Shown: positions 59,579 through 64,000 of the stretch, one piece after another
Layout of the letters: each line of letters begins with the position of its first letter
Position numbering within the stretch: position 1 is the first letter of the stretch
Source: Undaria pinnatifida
Lineage: Eukaryota; Sar; Phaeophyceae; Laminariales; Alariaceae
Length of the DNA: 64,000 bases
Direction of reading: 5' to 3'
Assembly: GCA_012845835.1 (NCBI GenBank)
Contig: JABAKD010000012.1
Span: 11,478,213-11,542,212, forward strand
Made by a program: the position numbers and the translations under genes
The notes under the pieces: generated by a model
Database searches by the model: none
What the model was told of the DNA's origin: nothing
The model's input: only the letters and a program-made list of their open reading frames with translations

Positions 59579-60388
59579 ACCCCCCCCTCTCGAAACCCGC
59601 TTGCTTTTGATCAAAATCAGGCCCCCACGCCCTTCAAAACTCCGCCCCCCCCCTCACCGGTTATTCGACTTACAAGATTCACTTGATAAAAGGATACAAT
59701 TCCCTCCACAGCTGTCAGATTTTGTCCCCCTCAGAAACGGGTTTTATAGTTTCGGCGCACAGACTGACTAAAATCACCCCGTTGACCTTGATAGCTATAC
59801 TGTAGTTGTAAGGGGAGTCGCCGACCTATATCCTTAATGAGGACACACAACTCGTAATGCGCGCGATCGGAGTATCACACACAGCTTGCAAAGATGAGTT
59901 TCGACGAAATCTTCTATCTCACAGCTTGAGTGTATTTTCATTTTTTATAATTTGAAGAGTATTATTGTCAACGGTGTTGTCGAAAAAGTGGTGAAGTGCC
60001 CTCAAAACGCACCACCACCAATTTACGGAACCAAGAAAATTCCTAAAAAACGGATGTTATTAGTGGTTCAAAATCCATTTCTTCAGCCCCCCTCCATGCA
60101 ATCGATCAACCTTTTACAGCATAAAAATAAAAACACTCTCTATTCATAGCTGTGAAATGAAAGATTTTGTCGAAACTCATCTTTGCAAGCTGTGTGTCAT
60201 ACTCCGATCGCGCGTATTACCGGGTGTGTGTCAACATTGAGGATATTGGTCGGCGACTCCCGTTGGAACTACAGTGTAGCAATCAGGGTCAACAGGGTGA
60301 TGTTAGTCAGTCTGTGCGCGGAAACTATGAAACCCGTTTCTGAGAGGGACAAAATCTGACAGCTGCGTGTGGAATGCACATATCTCTC
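59468..60388. mobile_element. LIR element with two long inverted arms
   Basis: The left arm 59708-59945 (+) and right arm about 60145-60388 (-) are inverted copies of the same unit of about 235 bp (tgtcagattttgtccccctc ... reverse at the right end: gggacaaaatctgacagctg). They enclose about 200 bp. The preceding 59468-59700 repeats the poly-C mosaic seen at 50817-51037, including a C-run of more than 30 bases. No transposase is seen. Confidence 0.75.
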
Positions 60389-60420
60389 TATATATGCCTG
60401 GTCATCTGATCATATACCCA

Positions 60421-60725
60421 GGCGGTCGCCCCGGTGGCGTATCAGGTTATTCTCGAGCCTAGTATAGGTCAGTTTGGTGGGTTCGAATCCCCACGAGTGC
60501 ATACTCGAATAAATTCGTGGGGGCTTTCTCTTGTGCACAAATTGACTTGCGGAAAGTGCGAGAGCGTGAGTTAGCCACACTACATGAAAAATCGATGATC
60601 AATGGGATTGCTGAACCCTATGCGCAATTTATATTGAAGGCAAGAACCGGGGGAGAAGGGACGACACCTGTGACCACGGCTTGTCCAGAAGCTGAAAAGG
60701 TAATGTGTGCGAAAAAGAAAAAAGA
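60421..60725 (+). mobile_element. tRNA-derived SINE copy 2
   Basis: The head ggcggtcgccccggtgg and a perfect B-box hairpin (gtgggttcgaatccccac, 60477-60494) are followed by a body homologous to 23994-24285 and an A-rich tail (gcgaaaaagaaaaaaga). The A box is less clear. The small frame 60517-60735 is an artefact. Confidence 0.8.
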
Positions 60726-60946
60726 TACAGTCTAGACTATAGACTATATAGACTATAGTCTATCGTTATAGGTAGGGTTTATGGCAGCATATTTTTTTCG
60801 GCCTGTATATATCTATACCTTAGACAAAGGGAAAAACAGATAGATGTGACCGATCGTGGGTTACATACTTTGAATTATTGTTGTTGGCATCATCAGCGAT
60901 TCAGTTTAGGGCGGTGAAGCGCCACTTATGACGGTGTTGAACCTGA

Positions 60947-61218
60947 CCAAGGCGAATGCGGTAACGGGGGCACCCATTTCTACCGCGGGGTTTGATCCAC
61001 TAGCACGAGTGACTCTGTGTACCGCACGGACAACAATATTTCCAGCAATATTTTTTTACAGCGCGTAGCTAAAGTCCAGATTGGCATCGCGAAGTTAAAA
61101 CGCAGCACATGAGCTCAGGACCGCCAAGGAATAGTTGGGTCACTGGTGCGAGTGATCCCGAGCCGCATCCATAAAACCCCCCAACACGTGACCACCCTAC
61201 CGTGTAGTGCCTTGGTTC
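60947..61218 (+). mobile_element. MITE-A copy, degenerate
   Basis: Left gaccaaggcgaatgcggtaa; right ccctaccgtgtagtgccttg; interior gggtcactggtgcgagtgat. No target duplication found. Confidence 0.7.
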
Positions 61219-61259
61219 GGCATGGTCTGCTTTCAACGGACAGCAACCGGCGGCATAGT

Positions 61260-61396
61260 CCACGTACGAAGAGTATTATAGGGAAAATGGTTGTGTACGC
61301 GTTCTTTGTGCAAAATGATGCATTATTACGTTGCGTGTACTCCGACTTAAGAGAGTTCTGCGACAAACCGAAGCAGGCGCTCTCAACTACATTTCA
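61260..61396 (+). CDS. Possible exon, unrecognised
   Basis: A frame encoding KMVVYAFFVQNDALLRCVYS and DLREFCDKPKQALSTTFQ ends at a good donor (gtaagg at 61397). A second hydrophobic frame follows at 61379-61567 (LWLTAFSLVVQGVAQYTRY). No family is recognised and no partner exon could be phased. Confidence 0.25.
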
Positions 61397-61599
61397 GGTA
61401 AGGACAATATTTGCCCTACTTTGTGGCTCACGGCGTTCTCGCTCGTGGTTCAAGGTGTCGCCCAATATACCAGGTACCAGATACCTTACGCTGTTGTGGA
61501 AACCCTGATCGGATGTGCCACGCTTTTCAGGAAGCATCGCCATTTCTTCTCGATCACGACACAATAGGCCTTGGGATGTCACATTCTACAGAATTCAAT

Positions 61600-62550
61600 A
61601 GAGACAACTTGCTGACATCTCGTGTCTTGTCCTGTCTCCAGCTTACACGTCTATGTATGTAGTCTATGTGTTGTGGCGCACTCGATAATAACAACATATT
61701 GCTCATCATATCTGTCGTGGGAGATGTTTGGTTCTTGGCATGGCGGGACATGCCGACTTGACCCCTCTCATGCCCAGAAGGTTCCAATCTTGTAAGCTTA
61801 TGACACCTAGAAGCAAGCCGGCACGAAGCAGGTTATTCGCAACAAAAAAGAAACGAGAAACGAAAATATATTACGTAGTAAGGCGGGAAAAAGAGAAACC
61901 AAATATTGGAAAGAAAGACGGAAGCAGGACTCGTGACGGGAGAAATGTGAAAACCAAAGCACAACAACAGCAGACAGCATTTTTTTGTTTGTTTTATCAT
62001 CCGGCGAATGGTGAGATATAGAATAATCACACGTACACGAATTATTACACACGTCGTGCATCAATTTAGCTCAGGTGCATTCGCAACCCAGCGCTAGCTG
62101 ACGTGTCCGTCAGTTATCGTGATAGCGATAGCGCGAGCTGTCCCTACCGGCGGTCCCCGTTACGACTCCAGCAGCGCAAGCTGCCGGTGTATACGGACGC
62201 GTGAGTATGTCCACTGGACCTGACCGCTGGGCATCGGGTGCGATTGAGATACCCGCCCAGAACGGCATCATTCCGAGTAGTGCGGGACTTGCGCAAGCTC
62301 ACCCAATCAATAACGAAAACCCCGGCCATGAGAAAATCGCCTTGCCCCGGACTTGGTGCTGTTAGGGTCCACCATATGCATACCCTTTATTCGGGCGTCG
62401 GTCCTCGTACAACAGACAGCCAGCATTAGTTTTATAATAGCAACAGACTAGATGACGCCGCCCAGCCAATGTCGGGAGCAGCAACTATAGTGTAAAAATG
62501 TGTTCGAAACGACCCTAGCGTGGCAGCAGAGGCGTTGCTGCATTGTCTAG
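61600..62550. other. No recognisable gene
   Basis: Short frames only; none looks like a family I know. Confidence 0.4.
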
Positions 62551-62555
62551 TACCT

Positions 62556-62815
62556 GACCCAGGCTACGGTAGGGGGTTCCCCTTTTGGGCCTTTTATTTC
62601 AGTGGCTAGGGGTCACTCGCGCGAGTAACCCCTTTGTTCCTATGCAATTATACGTTTTCTTTATGTTTCACATTGACGAAAGCAATCCGCAATGCAAAGG
62701 TGATCTAAGCTGCGCCAAACGAAGTACCTAAACCATCTTCATCCGTAGGATACAGAGCTACTCGTTCAAACACACCAGTGAAAATGGGGGTACCCCCCCT
62801 ACCGTAGCCTTGGTC
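62556..62815 (-). mobile_element. MITE-A copy, intact, with 4-bp target duplication
   Basis: Termini gacccaggctacggtaggg and ccctaccgtagccttggtc, flanked by acct at 62552-62555 and 62816-62819. 260 bp, strongly similar to the copy at 37313. Confidence 0.9.
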
Positions 62816-63960
62816 ACCTGCGCATTGTTTTTTCAACAGTAGTGGCGCCCAAACCGTATCCAATACGAAACGACAAAAGAAGTAAAGCGGGAAAGCGCAC
62901 CGAGCATCAAAGTAGATGGCAGCACCCAGCCGGCGACACGGCACAGGACCTACAACGGGGTTCTGACTGCCACTATCCTAGGGGGTTAGCAGCTCTGCTG
63001 CCTGGTCTGTCCTCTACTTTCTGTAGAATATTCGACGGCAGGAGTGTCCACACCGACATCACCGCTTCAAACAGCCCCAATGGTACCCAAAAGAAGTCGG
63101 GAAGGGCGAAGCAAGCCGGTAACGAAACAAAAGTTGTGAGACGGAGAAAGAAAGAAGAGATGAAAGGGGAAAGAGGAAACCAGGTTGAGCGAAAGTACAC
63201 ATACCCACGGCGGCAGTACCTCAGTGCTGGGTAACACCACACCCCTAAGGAGGATGGAGCAGTCAGTCCAAGGTACAAACAACAAGCACAAGGAACAAAC
63301 ACCAAGTAGTCACAGTAGCGTGAGGTTATGTGGACAGGTTTTACCTACCATTATTGGTCGGTCTGATTCCTTGCGACCCCGTCTACCGTCTCCTCCGCTT
63401 GTTTTTCCGCCGCAGGTATGCTTACCACCTCCCCCCCACCCCCCCTCGCCCACCGCCCGCCGAGTTGCGTTTGGGCGTGACGCATTCGTGATGCACAAGG
63501 TGCATTGTATCTTATTTCCTCCCCTACGTCCCACCGGTCCAAGAACCGCGAATCTGATTCGACGACCCCCGGCATCAATTGCCCGACTCCTTTGCTGCAT
63601 GAACCAACAAGAACGGTTTCAAATCCTAACTGATGCGAAGAATCTTCCGTAGGGCCTTAGGCGGATATAACGACGACGTAGTCATTTTTCAAGGTCGTGA
63701 GCCATTCGTTCGTGGCTCACCTTGTCCCGCCGGGCGCGTGCTCAAGGGTACCAAATAGATACCATCGTTTCGTTTTCGGCCCCCAATGTTGGCGAAAAAA
63801 TCTCGGTGGTAGGTAGGAAAGGGCACATTTAATGTGCTACATACGTACGGCAGGCGTGCACCTATTATTCGTTTTCGACACGTCTCGCTTAAGTAAGGAT
63901 GTCTATAATTGTATACCCCGCCCAGAGCCTGAACTCGATCATTTCTCCCGTGGCCTAACA
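62816..63960. other. No recognisable gene
   Basis: A 130-codon frame starts at the ATG at 62845 (Lys/Arg-rich C-terminal part), and 63185-63652 is another; neither shows a domain. Confidence 0.35.
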
Positions 63961-63970
63961 TGGTTGAGTA

Positions 63971-64000
63971 TCAACGCCGCTACGGTAAGGGGGGTGGTAT
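63971..64000 (+). mobile_element. Left end of a further MITE-A copy, cut by window edge
   Basis: aacgccgctacggtaaggg followed by G-rich sequence matches the family terminus. Confidence 0.5.

Overview
This window looks like gene-poor, repeat-rich nuclear DNA from a eukaryote with long GT-AG introns. My tentative guess is a photosynthetic stramenopile of the brown-alga type. The reasons are one gene split into short exons (about 55-180 bp) by introns mostly of 200-1,200 bp, interstitial TTAGGG-type sequence, many CAG/CTG-type triplet runs, and a mixture of Ty3, tyrosine-recombinase (YR), TRIM, SINE and MITE elements. Nothing resembles bacterial operons, rRNA genes or CRISPR. Most open frames in the window are short chance frames. 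No computation or database search was run; all homology calls are by eye.

Layout. 1-10,100: a frame open at the left edge and its diverged duplicate (1-860), a triplet repeat (1.1-1.26 kb), nested copies of two MITE families (2.46-3.24 kb, 8.77-9.03 kb), otherwise unassigned. 10,164-18,217: a decayed Ty3/gypsy LTR retrotransposon with two LTRs and recognisable gag, protease, RT, RNase H and integrase remnants. 18.2-27 kb: a fold-back element with internal minisatellite, MITEs, a tRNA-derived SINE, and arms of a long-inverted-repeat family. 27.6-30.8 kb: possible 5' exons and a triplet repeat. 30,854-42,005 (+): the one clear host gene, a ferric reductase / NADPH oxidase superfamily membrane flavocytochrome with about 16-17 exons, several of whose introns contain repeats found elsewhere in the window. 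42-49.7 kb: three more MITE-B copies (one carrying a nested mariner-like MITE) and tandem duplications. 49.8-52.8 kb: a patchwork of repeats full of poly-C tracts, carrying a 376-bp TRIM. 52,877-57,949 (-): a YR retrotransposon with split direct repeats in the order A1-ORFs-B1-A2-B2. 58-64 kb: a telomere-like-tailed repeat, a long-TIR element, a second SINE copy and three more MITE-A copies.

The best candidates for something not previously described are the 5.07-kb YR element (PAT/Ngaro-like architecture, with RT, RNase H and recombinase remnants), the 376-bp TRIM with a tRNA-like internal segment, and two MITE families that share a terminal motif and 4-bp target duplications. The two retroelements with coding remnants look inactive because of frameshifts, stops and lost catalytic residues.
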